Origin: Agathobacter sp. | GTDB taxonomy: Bacteria > Bacillota_A > Clostridia > Lachnospirales > Lachnospiraceae | Direction: 5' to 3' | Assembly: GCA_017936725.1 (NCBI GenBank) | Contig: JAGBEZ010000059.1 | Coordinates: 1-6,750 of the forward strand | Length of the DNA stretch: 6,750 nucleotides | Part shown: piece by piece, positions 6,112-6,750 of the stretch | Layout of the letters: each line of letters starts with the position of its first letter | How positions within the stretch are numbered: the stretch's first letter is position 1 | The notes under the pieces: model-generated | The model's database searches: none | Seen by the model: the letters and a program-made list of their open reading frames with translations, nothing else | Told to the model about the DNA's origin: nothing | Program-made: the position numbers and the translations under genes

Positions 6112-6750
6112 ATGCTTTTTGGTAGAGACAGTCTAAAGAAATGGAAAAGGGAATGGAAAAAAGCCGGTGTAGATATGCGCTTTGTAAAGAACTGGCAGAA
6201 GTCCTTTGAAAAGGTCAAAAAAGGCGCAGTTCAGACAGAAGCACAGTATACGCAGGCGAGACAGGAACTGCAACAGGTATATACGATTTTGAAAGAGATG
6301 GAAGCCACTTTGATTTCCATGAAAAAAGAGTTCTCAAATGCTTCGTACAAGTCGTCTTTGAGTAGATGTGCCAAAGAAATGAAAAGATTTCAGGGACACT
6401 TTAATCAGGAGTTTTTGATTGGGAAAGAAGATAAAGAATTTCATTTAACCTATCAGACGATTTTAGAATTGTGTCATAAGGGATTCAAAGAGCAGCAGGA
6501 TGTCTTGATTTTGCAGAGTGAAGTAGAAAATATCCTGGCAGTGACGGAAGAGGCATTGGCAAAGGAATGGCCAAGTTTTCGTGCAATGGCTTATTTTTAC
6601 ATAAACAGAACAGACAAAGATATTTCTGATTTACCACATACGGATAAGGTGACAGAAGTAAATCGAATTTATGAGACGGAGTTTTTAGAGCCTATGCGAC
6701 AGGTTTTGACAGGTTGCTTGGGCGAGGAAAAGGCAGAGTATAGTTTGGAG
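6112..6750 (+). CDS. Helical, probably coiled-coil protein of unknown function (cut by the right edge)
   Basis: The frame is open from ATG 6112 to the window end (213 codons, no stop), so the C-terminus is missing. The start is secured by GAGGAG 7 nt upstream and a strong promoter. I do not recognise the family. The visible part is hydrophilic and almost entirely helix-favouring. The N-terminus is strongly basic and amphipathic (LKKWKREWKK, 8-17). About 30-75 has a heptad-like pattern suggesting a coiled coil (for example ARQELQQVYTILKEME, 49-64), and a second helical stretch covers about 85-152. No signal peptide, membrane segment or catalytic motif is visible. The basic N-terminus could contact membrane lipids or nucleic acid, but that is speculation. 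The missing part might hold the functional domain. It is divergently paired with the 95-aa gene. Confidence 0.85.
   Translation, partial: MLFGRDSLKKWKREWKKAGVDMRFVKNWQKSFEKVKKGAVQTEAQYTQARQELQQVYTILKEMEATLISMKKEFSNASYKSSLSRCAKEMKRFQGHFNQEFLIGKEDKEFHLTYQTILELCHKGFKEQQDVLILQSEVENILAVTEEALAKEWPSFRAMAYFYINRTDKDISDLPHTDKVTEVNRIYETEFLEPMRQVLTGCLGEEKAEYSLE

Overview
The window reads as chromosomal DNA from a low-GC Gram-positive bacterium of the class Clostridia, most likely a member of the Lachnospiraceae. This rests on strong AGGAG-type ribosome binding sites, consensus -35/-10 promoters, simple hairpin/U-tract terminators, AT-rich codon use, and a small protein of a type I associate with that family. 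The assignment is inferred; no rRNA or other marker gene is present.

Layout, left to right. (1) 1-386 holds no gene I can defend, only a long inverted repeat (289-340). (2) 387-2571 is a leftward two-gene operon: an MFS transporter of the sugar/cation symporter (GPH/SLC45-like) type, then a membrane-tethered glycerophosphodiester phosphodiesterase, closed by an intrinsic terminator. (3) 2572-2754 is a control region with the MFS promoter, an unusual 22-bp perfect palindrome and the tRNA-Leu promoter. (4) tRNA-Leu(UAG) runs rightward and has its own terminator. (5) A large rightward gene (2971-5433, 820 aa from the corrected start) encodes a TIR / NB-ARC (STAND NTPase) / TPR protein, the architecture of prokaryotic NLR-like antiphage sensors. 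(6) A near-perfect bidirectional terminator separates it from a leftward tRNA-Ile(GAU). (7) A leftward gene encodes a 95-aa protein of unknown function. (8) From a divergent promoter region a rightward gene for a helical, probably coiled-coil protein of unknown function runs off the right edge.

The most interesting element is the TIR-NB-ARC-TPR gene. It is bracketed by two tRNA genes, insulated on each side by terminators, and has its own promoter, so it behaves as a self-contained one-gene cassette. By family knowledge the TPR region would sense a trigger, the NB-ARC module would oligomerise, and the TIR domain would act on NAD+ and stop phage spread by disabling or killing the cell. The sequence shows the TIR active-site glutamate, Walker A and Walker B. 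The antiphage role is inference. No integrase, transposase or CRISPR array is visible.
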